DNA of 64,000 bases, taken from Zea mays (lineage: Eukaryota; Streptophyta; Magnoliopsida; Poales; Poaceae). Positions 44,702-54,845 of the stretch are shown piece after piece. The DNA is taken from assembly GCF_902167145.1 (NCBI RefSeq), contig NC_050103.1, positions 31,480,284-31,544,283 on the forward strand, given 5' to 3'. The position numbers were made by a program, and so were the translations under genes. Under the pieces are notes generated by a model. It worked only from the letters and a program-made list of their open reading frames with translations, had not been told where the DNA came from and made no database searches. Every line of letters begins with the position of its first letter. Position 1 is the first letter of the stretch.

Positions 44702-45320
44702 TTACTTAACTCGGGGTGACCACTATGCCCTACTAACGGAGCAATCGACTTAAGTCGGCAACGACTTAAGGCGGTGCAACATGCTCACGCTTACTTAACT
44801 CGGGATGACCACTATGCCCTACTAACGGAGCAATCGACTTAAGTCGGCAACGACTTAAGGCGGTGCAACATGCTCACGCTTACTTAACTCGGGGTGACCA
44901 CTATGCCCTACTAACGGAGCAATCGACTTAAGTCGGCAACGACTTAAGGCGGTGCGACATGCTCACGCTTACTTAACTCGGGGTGACCACTATGCCCTAC
45001 TAACGGAGCAATCAACTTAAGTCGGCAACGACTTAAGGCGGTGCAACATGCTCACGCTTACTTAACTCGGGGTGACCACTATGCCCTACTAACGGAGCAA
45101 TCGACTTAAGTCGGCAACGACTTAAGGCGGTGCAACATGCCCACGCTTACTCAACTCGGGGTGACCACTATGCCCTACTAATAGAGCAATCGACTAAAGT
45201 CAGTAGCGACTTAAGCCGGTCCAACATGCTCATGCCTACGCAATTCAGGGTGACCACTACGCCCTATCAACAAAAATAATCGACTTAAGTCAGCAGCGAC
45301 TTAAAGCGATCTGACGTAAT
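44702..45320 (+). repeat. 89-bp tandem array after pol of element C, seven copies
   Basis: Copies start at 44702, 44791, 44880, 44969, 45058, 45147 and about 45236, so the period is exactly 89 bp. Each carries TTACTTAACTCGGGGTGACC and the perfect 12-bp palindrome CGACTTAAGTCG. The last two copies are more diverged. No ORF is present. Confidence 0.92.
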
Positions 45321-45523
45321 TATAATTACCCATACAGAGATGACTTCTAAATCCCGCAAACAAATTTCATAATCATCGCGCGTCATTTCACTACTGCAAA
45401 TTTACGAACTGATGAATTCTGAAACAATAAGAGAGTAATTATATCATCCGAATGCTGAACTGATGTCCTCTAACAAATACTCGATCATGCTAACCGCGCG
45501 CTCAAAGCACGCAAAATGTTTCT
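45321..45523 (+). other. Spacer between tandem array and antisense gene
   Basis: AT-rich, without ORFs. It should contain the 3' UTR and polyadenylation region of the antisense gene. Confidence 0.4.
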
Positions 45524-48500
45524 CTATTTCGCAATGTCTTTCTCAGGAGCGACTGACGAAGAAGGGCGACTCGAGGAATCAGGGGCAGCATTCACATCAG
45601 CCCTTATGTCTTCAGGAACAATCACGCTGGGTCTCCTCATCAAGATTCGCCCCGCCCGAATAGCCTTGTCCATGGCTCTGTCGCGCTGGGCTCTGAGAGT
45701 AACAGAAGTTTCTTCGGCAACCTTAACAGCCAGTCGAGCGGTTTCTAACTCCTGGCCAATGGATTTCTTGGAAGCTCGGAGTTCTCTGATGGTAGCATCC
45801 TTCGCCGATATCAACTGCTTGAGGCGGGTCACTTCATCCGCAGATTCCTGCAGCTTACAGCGTTGATTGTCCAATTCTTCCATTGTGAAGCGGTGACTCC
45901 TCTCCAGGATGGTCAGCGAGTTGCTAGAATCATGGTACAATCTGTCAAGACTGTCACGAGAAGCAGCAAGGATACGCTTTTCTTCCTGCGAGCAAAAAAT
46001 CAACTTCTTCAAAAACCAAACAAGTAATAGGAACACGGCAAGGCAAAGCACAGTTTTGAAAATTACCTTTTCAGAATCGAGCTGAGCATGAAGAGAAGAA
46101 CTTAGCGCATTGGCATCATCCAAAGCAGCAGAGACTTGACCCAGTTCAGTTTGGCTCTGAGAGTACTTCTCCTCGAAGTCAGCACACCGCTGGACCAATT
46201 CAGCCTAATCTCAGGAATGTTTTTTCTCAAGAGTTGAAATCTGCCGAGTCATCCCTAGCAAAGGATAATCAAACAAAACGGGGTCAGAAGGTAAAGCAGT
46301 CCACAGTGAAGGCAAAGAGAAGCAAAAAGGCACTAACCAGCGTTGGTTGCCTCCAATTCAGAGACGCGATGTTGAAGTGACAATGGATTCCAACATGCAA
46401 GAGACGAAGCTACTTCTGGGACGGAAGCATCCTGTAGTCTTAGCTGGCTAGTCATCCCATCCACCAAAGCCTGATGAGGAAAACAGATGAGTGTAATGAC
46501 AGCAGTTCATACAATGTGAAAATCAAGCTAAAATACATCACAGTACCTGGAGGTTGGAAAAGAATGAAGGGATCCCCAAATCAGGAGAGATCAGTTGATA
46601 ACCAGGCGCAAGGCCACCACCCGAAGCAGTTTGCAACGAACCAGCAGGGATCAGCTCAGTACCTTCAACAGAGCCCAACACTCGGTCAGCGGGGACGCTG
46701 CCCTCTAAAGCGACTCCCTGGTCCAAAGTTTGGGCTACCACCATACAGCCAGAGTGTGGAGGAGATCCCACATGAACGTCCATGGAAGTACAGGAGGGAG
46801 ACCCCGCTCGGGCACCCTCGGGGGCTGGGTCATAGTTTACACTGCCCACTTGAGCCGGATCATCCCCGGCAACACCCTCGGGGGCTGGGCAGTGGCTTAC
46901 ACTCTTCACCCGAGCCAAGTCATCCCCGGCGACATCCTCGGGGGCTGGGCATGTGTCAGCACCACTCTTGAGGTCCAAGCTCTCTGCAGTAACCACCTCT
47001 AAGGTTGACGGGCCCTCAGCTACTTCCATAGGACCAGGACGATCCAAGTCAGTCTCCCGACCCTCGAGATCGCGCTCTAAGGTCGACGAGGCACGGGATG
47101 ACCTCAACCCAGCATCAGGCACGTCAGCGCAAGCCTCCATTGCACCATCATCCATTGGCTCCGATAACAAATCCTCTGGGACCATATCCTCAAGAGTCTA
47201 ATCAAAGTTGGCCAGGGACAGTTCTTGCAGACCAATGAGGGCAGACAAAGCAGGAGAGGGAACTCCACTACTTTCACCGCTGGCGATGCACTGCTGACTG
47301 TTTTTCCGAGTCAAAGGAATCTCATTTTCTTCCTCCTCGTCATCCACATTGGCAACACAAGCAGCACCCCCATTGGGATCAGCAACGGATGAAGCACCCC
47401 CATTGGGATCAGCAGCAGATTGGGTACACCCATTGGGGTCAGCATCAGCAAATCCAGTCGCAGGCACTTCTTCAGTAGCAGGAACCGAGGTACCAGCGTC
47501 CTGATCAAAACTGGATACTCGCCGGAGGCGTCTTCTTTTCTTCTTCTGCTCATCAGCAGAAGGATCAGGCTGATTGGCTCGGCAAGGGCGCCTCGTGCGA
47601 GTACTGACGGGCTTCTGAGTATCCAAAGTTGTATCAGCCTCTGGGAGGGGTGCCACTACCAACGCCCCAGCAGGAGCAGCGTCGGAAGAATCCTCAGCCA
47701 GCAAATCAAGCATAGCGCTTATCTCTGCATCACTAGGGTTCAGGGGCACCTCAAAATGGACCTGCCGTTCGTCATCAGGAATCTCCCCAAGCGAGGCAAC
47801 CAAAGCACTAACTTCTTCAACAGAGGGTCGCACTCTAAGGCCCAAACTGCCATCAGTAATAGGTGGATTCGACACAAAAAGGGTGAAGGCTTTGGGAGGA
47901 GGCAGGTTCCAGGCCGAGTATGCCACAGGAGCACCAACATTTGACACTTTACCCCTAAGGATCATCTCCAGTCGACTCACCAAGTTTGCAGAGGGAATTC
48001 TTCTGTTAGTAACCCGAGTTGAGTCGGCTAGCCCTCGATACAGATAAGCTGGGTAGGCCCTGTCTTTCAAAGGCTGAATATTCTTGAAAACAAAGTCAGT
48101 AACCACAGCTTCAGCAGTCAGACCCCTCTCTTTCAGCAGTCCAACTTCAGCTAGCAACACACCTGCCTCAGCTACCTCCTGATCTGTGGGAGACTCGGTC
48201 CAGCTTGGGGTGCGAACGTCCGGCTGTCTTCCCGACCGGGAGGGGAGAGAATTTCCATAATTCTCAACTATGAACCACTCCAGGCGCCATCCCTTAATAC
48301 TGTCCTTGAGAGGGATCTCGAGATATTCAGTTTTCCTCCCGCGGCGCATCTCCAAGCTGGCACCCCCGACCAACTGATGTTGTCCCCCGGCCATCCCAGG
48401 GCGACAATGATACAAGTATTTCCACAGACCGAAATGCGGCAGCACGCCAAGAAAGGCCTCGCATAAATGAACGAAAATGGAGATTTGCAGAATTGAATTG

Positions 48501-48821
48501 GGGTTCAAATGGGTCAGGTTAATATGGTAGAAATCAAGGAGGCCGCGGAAAAAGGGAGAAATGGGAAGGCCAAGGCCACGGAGAAGGAAAGGGGGCGTAA
48601 ACAACGGACTCATGGGTATCCTCGGTCGGGACAGTAAACCCATGGCAAATCCGCCAAGAACAGAGTTCCCGCGGAGGAAGAACTCCGATGGATACGAGGT
48701 GGAGAAGTTCAGGCTCAGAAATGATAGACATGTGGTTACCTGCGAAAGGCAACTGGTTGTTGGGGTCGATTGGAGGAATCACCACAGCAGTTGAACTTGA
48801 GGTCTTCCTTTTGGGCGCCAT
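45524..48821 (-). pseudogene. Four-exon antisense gene of element C (Transposase_28-type domain plus coiled coils)
   Basis: I infer exons at 48821-46547, 46470-46338, 46254-46067 and 45985-45524. The introns are 76, 83 and 81 bp with GT-AG borders (CAG/GTACTG, CTG/GTTAGT, AAG/GTAATT; acceptors ATCAG, GCTAG, CGCAG), and the exons keep phase. Exon 1 starts MAPKRKTSSS and holds the region known in Pfam as Transposase_28 (putative gypsy type transposon): PFFRGLLDFYHINLTHLNP, then FVHLCEAFLGVLPHFGLW. Its later part is acidic with a K-K-K-R-R-R-L-R-R basic patch (possible nuclear signal). Exons 3-4 are coiled coil. Damage: one extra base at about 48586-48595, a TAG at 47198-47200, and a TGA and a TAG early in exon 3. 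About 1,020 codons in total. The role is unknown; similar antisense ORFs are described in Tat elements. Confidence 0.75.
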
Positions 48822-49084
48822 CTCGATTCTATCAGCGAGCGGAATGCGAGGCGAATAGTAGAGAGGATTCGGAAGCGAGAAAGCAAGAACTAGGGCACGG
48901 AAAGCAAAGGCGGCTAAAAGCGCAGCACTTATGGGATATTCTCGAGCCAGATACCGTTTCAAAAAGTGCCCAGTCATCACCCGGCGGTTATTTCCAAAAC
49001 CCCAGCATGCCACGTGGAAACCCGGCAATTATCTCTAGAACACCGGTGCGCCACCTCATCACTCGACCATCATCCTCAAAGTGG
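48822..49084 (-). promoter_or_regulatory. Probable promoter and 5' UTR region of the antisense gene
   Basis: It lies directly upstream of the antisense ATG at 48821. No strong TATA box is visible; CCCATAAGTG near 48930 (minus) is a weak candidate. The hairpin array at 49085-49720 is further upstream. Confidence 0.35.
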
Positions 49085-49720
49085 CTCGCGCGGCCTGCTA
49101 TCACTCGGCGTTGCCTCCAAAACGCTGAGTTCGTGTTCAGTCGCTCGGCATTACCTCTAAAATGCCGACGTCGCCCTCCAGTCAGTCGGCACTGCCTCCA
49201 AAACGCCGATTTCGTGTTCAGTTGCTCGGCGTTGTCTCTAAAACGCCGACGTCGTCCTCCAGTCACTCGGCGTTGCCCCTAAAACGCTGATATAGTGATC
49301 AGTCGCTCGGCATTACCTCTAAAATGCCGACGTCGCCCTCCAGTCAGTCGGCGCTGCCTCCAAAACGCCGATTTCGTGTTCAGTTGCTCGGCGTTGTCTC
49401 TAAAACGCCGACGTCGCCCTCCAGTCACTCGGCGTTGCCCCTAAAACGCTGATATAGTGATCAGTTGCTCGGCGTTGCCTCTAAAACGCCGACGTCGCCC
49501 TCCAGTCACTCGGCGTTGCCTCTAAAACGCTGATATAGTGATCAGTTGCTCGGCGTTGCCTCTAAAACGCCGACGTCGCCCTCCAGTCACTCGGCGTTGC
49601 CTCTAAAAAGCTGATATTGTATTCGGTCGCTCGGCAGTTACCTCTAAAACTCCGATACTGTGTTCAATTACTCAGCAGTTACTCTAAAAGCGCCGGCACC
49701 ATCTATAAAGTTACTCGGTG
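49085..49720 (+). repeat. Hairpin tandem array, 81-bp unit made of two 40-bp halves
   Basis: Each half contains an inverted repeat: CGGCGTT, 8-base spacer CCTCTAA-type, AACGCCG. Some halves read CGGCATT with AATGCCG, so both arms change together. Whole units recur near 49179, 49260, 49343, 49424, 49505 and 49586. The array sits upstream of the antisense gene. Confidence 0.85.
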
Positions 49721-50017
49721 GCTGTTCCTAAAAGCATCAGTTTGATGCCCGAGTTATTCATTTACTGTCTCAAAGGGATCAGCTTAACAAACGAGCAAGA
49801 CAAGTCATAAAGGAGAAACCAACACCATTACTTCATTAAGGGGAAGAAATCATGCTTACAAATCAACTCTTTATAAGTTGATACTTCCCTATTACTACTA
49901 CTACATTACATTACATTACTACTACTACTACTACACTACACTATACTACTCTACACTAGTAATTACTACTACATTATTCTAACTATACTATACTAATATC
50001 TAAAAGACCAGTGGCAT
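49721..50017 (+). other. Spacer with ACT/TACTAC microsatellite
   Basis: A run of TACTACTAC and CATTACATTAC type sequence occupies about 49885-49990. No ORF is present. Confidence 0.6.
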
Positions 50018-50461
50018 CTAGCCACTGGCCCTGTTGCTGCCGCCGCCGCTGCCGCCCCTGGTGCTGCCTCTACTGCTGCCGCCACCGCCGCTGCCGCCCC
50101 TGCTGCCGCCGCCGTCACCGTCCTTGCTACCGCCGCTGCCGCTGCCGTCACCGTCACCGCCGCCACCGCCTTCGTCGTCGTCGTCCTCGTCCTCGCCGCC
50201 GCCGTCCGAGTCCTCCTCATCCGAGGAGTACCCCGACTCATCCGAGCCCTCGAGCCCGGAACGCTCGACAGCCCGGATGTACGTCCAGACCTCCGCCGCA
50301 AGCCCCTGGGAGTCGTCTGAGTCGTCAGACAACTCACGCAGGGGGATGGGAGCCGGAGACCCCTCGGACTCAGAGGAGAACTCCTCCTCTGAGTACTCCA
50401 AGTCACCAAACTCCTCCGATGGAGGAGTTGGCTGACGCTTGCGTTTGTTGTTCTTGCCCTT
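50018..50461 (-). pseudogene. Second antisense ORF of element C, acidic then Gly/Ser-rich; start codon apparently lost
   Basis: The frame is open for 147 codons, reading GKNNKRKRQPTPPSEEFGDL near its start, then acidic (SDDSDDSQ, EDEDDDDEGG), then a Gly/Ser-rich tail. A minus-strand TATA box at 50541-50549 lies about 80 bp upstream of TCCACC-AAG-GGC at 50467-50456. A start at the AAG position (50461-50459) would fit a plant initiation context, so an ATG-to-AAG change is likely. The ATG at 50605 is upstream of the TATA box and is not a credible start. The opposite strand reads as poly-Pro, a composition artefact. No domain is recognised. Confidence 0.5.
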
Positions 50462-50540
50462 GGTGGAAGCACAAGGAAGAAAAGAAAGGGAAGCAACAGA
50501 GAACAGCGAGAGATGTGAAAAGGCCAGAGAGACAACGGCG

Positions 50541-50549
50541 TTATTTATA
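50541..50549 (-). promoter_or_regulatory. TATA box of the second antisense ORF
   Basis: On minus, CTATAAATAACGCC, followed by a pyrimidine-rich leader (TCTCTCTGG, TTCTCTGTTGC). Confidence 0.55.
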
Positions 50550-50605
50550 GAAGGAGAAGGCAACCGCTCACCTCCAACCGCGGTCACTGAACAGTCGCAA
50601 AGCAT

Positions 50606-51180
50606 TCAATAAGCACTTCAACCCGTCTGAAGACACGTCAGGCGGCTGACGCCGTTTCACGCAGCACAACACCCATTGGGTCTCCAGTCAACAGCGCGGA
50701 GGATATGATTACACTCGCCGTCACATCACATTACTACTCAGAAGCAGCCGGCTAAAACACTCAGCGTACCAAGCCGTCCCTTGCCCACACCCATTGGGGG
50801 GGACGCCTAGGAATTATCAGTATATTTTTCAAAACGGTCACATCTGTGCAGGCCACGCAGTGAATACCTCAAGACAAAAATGAGATATCAGTAAGGATCA
50901 GAGGAAAGCCAAATATAGCCAGTGAAGTACAAAATATGGCCGACAGAAGCGACGTGAAGACTAGACAGAGAACGTCCATCAAACGTCCAATCAGTCGCAG
51001 AGCAAATAAATTGCACTACCTAGCAAGATATGGATGGATTGCGAACTCGGCTGCTAAAGACAAAATATATGCTGACCTCTGAAGCAAAATATTGATGACA
51101 TAATGCTGACCTCCAAAGCATAATGCGAATAGCTTCATGCCAATTTCTACAAACAGAAAGGATAATTTTCAGCAAAGAAG
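50606..51180 (+). other. Non-coding 3' region of element C
   Basis: No ORF is seen. ACACCCATTGGG occurs near 50665 and again near 50795, echoing the modules further right. Confidence 0.5.
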
Positions 51181-51257
51181 ACCTTCGAACGGATTATCCT
51201 CAAAAATCCATTTGAAGGTCGGGGGCTACACCCATTGGGTGCACCTCCGGCGCACCC
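51181..51257 (+). other. Hairpin plus purine-tract module, copy 1 in element C
   Basis: Arms 51181-51195 and 51205-51219 pair at 13 of 15 positions. Then come CGGGGGCTA, a CACCC-ATT-GGGTG hairpin (51229-51241) and a GGGTGC/GCACCC pair (51237-51257). Confidence 0.65.
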
Positions 51258-51371
51258 CATGGATTATCATTCCAAGCCAAGATAGTGCCGACTTCTAAGG
51301 CGTGGGACAAGATTAAAAGGCCAACCCTCAACCAAAACGCAGGAGCACAAATGGAAATAATTTATGGGGAA

Positions 51372-51450
51372 GACCTTCGAGCAGATTATTTTCTAAAAAT
51401 CTACTCGAAGCTCGGGGGCTACACCCATTGGGTGCACCTCCGGTGCACCC
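51372..51450 (+). other. Hairpin plus purine-tract module, copy 2 in element C
   Basis: Arms at about 51372-51387 and 51398-51413 pair at most positions (CTTCGAG with CTCGAAG). Then come GGGGGCT, CACCC-ATT-GGGTG (51422-51434) and GGGTGC/GCACCC (51430-51450). Confidence 0.65.
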
Positions 51451-51590
51451 AATGAAGTTCAGAATCCTACAAATTGAAATGTCGACCTCTAAGGCACAAG
51501 CACGAAACTAAGCTTCGGTCAACGAGTGATCAAAGCAGGAGAAGACAACAGGAAGTCATTTTCTTCAAATCACCTGCAAGCTAGACCTGG

Positions 51591-51636
51591 GATCTTTGGG
51601 CTGATTACCTCTAAATTAACCCAAAGATCGGGGGCT
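51591..51636 (+). promoter_or_regulatory. Polypurine tract of element C with perfect 10-bp hairpin
   Basis: Arms GATCTTTGGG (51591-51600) and CCCAAAGATC (51620-51629) pair perfectly. The tract GGGGGCT (51630-51636) abuts the 3' LTR at 51637. This is the third and functional copy of the module. Confidence 0.75.
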
Positions 51637-52265
51637 TGTGGGGGACAGATATCCCCCGGGTCCGCTAAAAGAGTAAAAGACCTCACGAAAGGCCCAAGGG
51701 CCCAATAAATCGTAAGGTCACTCTTTCGTGGGCCTGGGGACAGACAACTAGCAGAGCAGATCGACATGAGGCCGGACTGGTGCAAACCCAGACGACTCAC
51801 AACGTCGAGCGAGTGACCGCAACAGAGATCCGACTTTCCCGCGCTGGAGCCCCCATGCAACGGAGCCACGCGAGGATAAGTCGGCAGGGTTACATGGAGA
51901 TAAACTCAAGCAGTTCACTATCTTTTAGCTACTCGTTGTTATCATATCCACATGTATTGCCCCACGGTTGAGTATATAAGGCCTAGGGGGCACCCCTTCA
52001 GAACGATCGACCCTATTACTTAGCCACCCACATCAACTCTCTACATCCTCAATTCAGAGAGCTCTCTTGTAACCTCGTTCACCAAGCATACTCACCAGGA
52101 CGTAGGGTGTTACGCGTCTCTAAGCGGCCCGAACCTGTAAACATTGTCCACTGTCCCTCGTGCATCTGGCACGAACCATTTTGCTACAGTCGTCGACACC
52201 GTCCTACTCCTAAAAACACCTTGAGGGGCATCCCCGGGTGTGCGGTCGGACCCAAAACACTGACA
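51637..52265 (+). repeat. 3' LTR of element C
   Basis: 629 bp, running TGTGGGGGACAG to AACACTGACA. Its seven differences from the 5' LTR are all substitutions. It is followed by the target duplication GGGTG. Confidence 0.95.
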
Positions 52266-52270
52266 GGGTG

Positions 52271-52763
52271 GAATGAGAAGAGGCCCTTGCCCCTCTATTT
52301 ATAGCCATGGTGGGGGGATTAGGGGGAGGGATGAGAGGATTAGTGGGAGGATGAGAGGATTAGTGGGAGATTAGCATGGATTTGTCTTATATGAGTGTAA
52401 TTAGCTTGTAGAGCTCACCGTATGACACCGGAGGCATATGTATACGTATGAGCATGAAGAAAGTTATGAAGAAAATATTTGTGGGGGCTTGAAAAATGAT
52501 TCTGAAGGTATTTCTTAGGAAGAAAATACTTGGAGATATATCGGTGGAATATTTGGGTAGTATTTCTGAAAGAGTTTGAGGGTGATCACTGGGGAAATAT
52601 TTGTAGGATATTTTGAGGAGGATTTTAGAGAGAATATAGACCACTATATTTTACTTGCTGATATCAACTTGCAAACAAACATCTTGAAACAAAATTTGAA
52701 ATTCATTTTGAATTTAGAGCAAGTTTGAGAATATTTCAGAATTTGAATTTTTGGGATGCTACA
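52271..52763 (-). repeat. Solo LTR D, right part (LTR 5' portion, U3)
   Basis: In element orientation it starts TGTAGCATCCC at 52763 and is flanked by CTTCT (52764-52768). It contains a TATA box at 52296-52303 (minus, GCTATAAATAGAGG). Element C interrupts it 26 bp downstream of that box. Confidence 0.88.
52296..52303 (-). promoter_or_regulatory. First TATA box of LTR D
   Basis: On minus, CTATAAATAGAGGGGC. Element C inserted between this box and the rest of the LTR, near the expected transcription start. Confidence 0.65.
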
Positions 52764-52768
52764 CTTCT

Positions 52769-53900
52769 CCAAGTAGCAACCATCTGATTCCAATAGGTAT
52801 GCCTTAGGGTTTGTTGTTCTTAGTACTATTATATGCAGTCTTGAGCGACAAGGTAAGAGACAAAAGGGGATTTATCGAACTAGACATCTTCATCTTGGCT
52901 GCCCCCTTCAAAAATGGAGGGACTAGGGGACACAAAAAGGGTAGCACACTCTTGTATGTCAATTTAAACTCTAAACCTCTATTGGTGATCATATCGATGC
53001 TCTTTTCCTTGATATTTGTCCTTTTATTATGATAGATAACCATCATGAACGATGCATTCTTTGTGAGGCCCGCCTAGCTAATGTGGGACGTGGACGGGTG
53101 GAGGCAGAGGCGCATGCATCTAGGGAAGTGCTTGTATGTCCTGCATCGTTTCGTGCCACATGCAGAGGTGCATGCATCCATGGAAGTTCACCCTATGGCT
53201 TACGGACAGTGGACGTGGGTGTCCGGACGTGACGCCTACATCCGAACGTCCGGGTGCGAGGAGTTCTGATTATTTATGTATGGCAAATACTCATTATGAA
53301 ATTTAAAGGTATCTAGGCATTATGCAACAAATCATAAATAAAAAACTAGTCCTTAAACTATAGCTAATAATAAAGAGGCAAAATTTCAGCATATTTTTTG
53401 TCCATTCATTTTTAGGTCATCTCTCTCTAACTACCGGACAATATAGACTTTCTTTGTCCAGACTTCATCTAGACCAATATAGAGTAGGAATCCTAATCCA
53501 AATAGGTTCCTTGGATCATGAGTACTCTAAGTAGAACCCTAATAATAATCAAATAGAAAAGGTAAGAGTCATTCTACTATTTATTTTGCTCAGCTTTCTT
53601 TATTTAGTTCTCTATCAAGAGGGAGACAAAAAAATCACGTCCATGTGTTCCTTATTTTATATTCTCCATCCGTTTACAAAGCAAGCTAACTCCCAACTTC
53701 TATCTCCTTTTTTGTTCAAGCTTGTAGAGTCCAAATATTTTACAGAAACGTGGTGGCAATCTTTCTAAATATTATTGTAAAAATATTATGTAGTAGTAAC
53801 ACATTTGGACTCAAACTCCGGGTGCAGAACGACAGAGATATATGGTATATAGCCTAAGACACCATACATACATGTATAATAATAAAAATATACAAATATA
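52769..53900 (+). other. Unassigned DNA, no gene recognised
   Basis: Only short ORFs without motifs are present. A degenerate duplication around GCATGCATC(T/C)A occurs at about 53110-53190. Confidence 0.35.
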
Positions 53901-53969
53901 TCACGTCGTACCATTATTGTTATTTTTTGTTTGATTTGATTAATTGAAGCTCATCAGTAGATTCAGATG

Positions 53970-54104
53970 CAATGAACGGCGACGTGGTGTACTGGTATGA
54001 CCACATGACATTGAAGAGAAAAGGCGGCGAGCACGAGGATGACCATGACCAACGCGGCATCGTGGTGCACACGCCAGACAAGAAGTGTGGCATGAGTCGG
54101 GCGT
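53970..54104 (+). other. Coding-looking fragment of unknown origin
   Basis: From an ATG at about 53971 the frame reads MNGDVVYWYDHMTLKRK and on to a TAG near 54104, about 44 codons. The residue mix looks protein-like, but I do not recognise a family. It may be a captured exon or chance. Confidence 0.25.
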
Positions 54105-54640
54105 AGGTGGCTAGACCGAGGTCGTCATGGGAGTCTCTAGGGCACTCGACCTGGTTCCTTTTGACGACAAACGACGCTGGCAATAGGGTGTCTTGTCAAG
54201 GCCATCAGATTAGCTCAATTATGATATGGGGCTCATTTTGGGCAACTTTAGGTACACTCTACCCTATGACTCCGCAGGCTCACTAAGGTATCTCTTCATA
54301 TGGACTTGGTGTTTGACAACAGTGCACTTTGCACTCTTATCGAGCAACGTGCAAATTGGTAGGAGCCCAAGCAAATAAGGATGACAATTAAAAGCACAAC
54401 TTACGGAACCACCAGAAGACAAACCATGCCTTGTAGTCGAGGCAACGTTGCCGGTCTCTCCCTGTCAGTCTTCTAGGCGTCCTGATGGATTAAAAGCTAT
54501 TGGAACTGGAAGCCAAATCATATCAAAGGCACTATCTCTAGAGCAGACTGCAGACATCACCAGCAAGCTTGTGCATTGGGTCACCTCTATGCATATGGGG
54601 ACCAACAAGGCAAACACTTATCTAAGCTACGTGTGCACCA
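54105..54640 (+). other. Unassigned DNA
   Basis: A 65-codon ORF at 54448-54645 has no recognisable motif. Nothing else is seen. Confidence 0.3.
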
Positions 54641-54649
54641 TATAGTCCG

Positions 54650-54845
54650 GCCCAGGATGCCTGAAGACACTGCATGCGTGTTGCCATGACTACTCCCGCA
54701 TGAACGTTGTGTCGCGGTGCAGTGTCTTATCTCGTTGTGGTTGTATCTCGAATGTGGCTAGACCGTTAAGTTTAATTCCGCAATTACTTCGATAAGCTAA
54801 CACGATTAAGTTTTAGAAAAGATTATTCACCCCCTCTAGTCCACA
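54650..54845 (+). repeat. Possible end fragment of a copia LTR
   Basis: The stretch ends ATTCACCCCCTCTAGTCCAC, the style of a copia LTR 3' end. No start or target duplication was found. Confidence 0.35.

Larger units (their letters stand above)
37902..52265 (+). mobile_element. Element C: complete Tat-lineage Ty3/gypsy element with antisense genes, 14,364 bp
   Basis: The two 629-bp LTRs (37902-38530, 51637-52265) differ at 7 positions, about 1.1%. The 5-bp target duplication GGGTG lies at 37897-37901 and 52266-52270. Order on plus: LTR, primer site, gag, protease, reverse transcriptase, RNase H, integrase, 89-bp tandem array, long 3' region, polypurine tract, LTR. The 3' region carries a spliced antisense gene and a second antisense ORF on minus. 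It sits inside solo LTR D, 26 bp downstream of that LTR's TATA box. Gag is open; pol has stops and one frameshift. Confidence 0.95.

Noticed and set aside
44702..45320. Regular 89-bp repeats that could suggest a CRISPR array or centromeric satellite.
   Set aside because: There are no unique spacers and only seven copies within one retrotransposon.
45986..46066. Membrane-helix-like stretch (AVFLLLVWFLKKLIF) in a minus-strand frame.
   Set aside because: It lies between a GTAATT donor and a CGCAG acceptor and is 81 bp (27 codons), so it is an intron that happens to be open.
49085..49720. Regular repeats that could suggest a CRISPR array.
   Set aside because: The spacers are repeated too, the unit is a tandem repeat, and the context is a plant retrotransposon.
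50034..50435. Poly-proline plus-strand ORF of 133 codons.
   Set aside because: It is the complement of the Gly/Ser- and Asp/Glu-rich antisense ORF; the composition explains the open frame.
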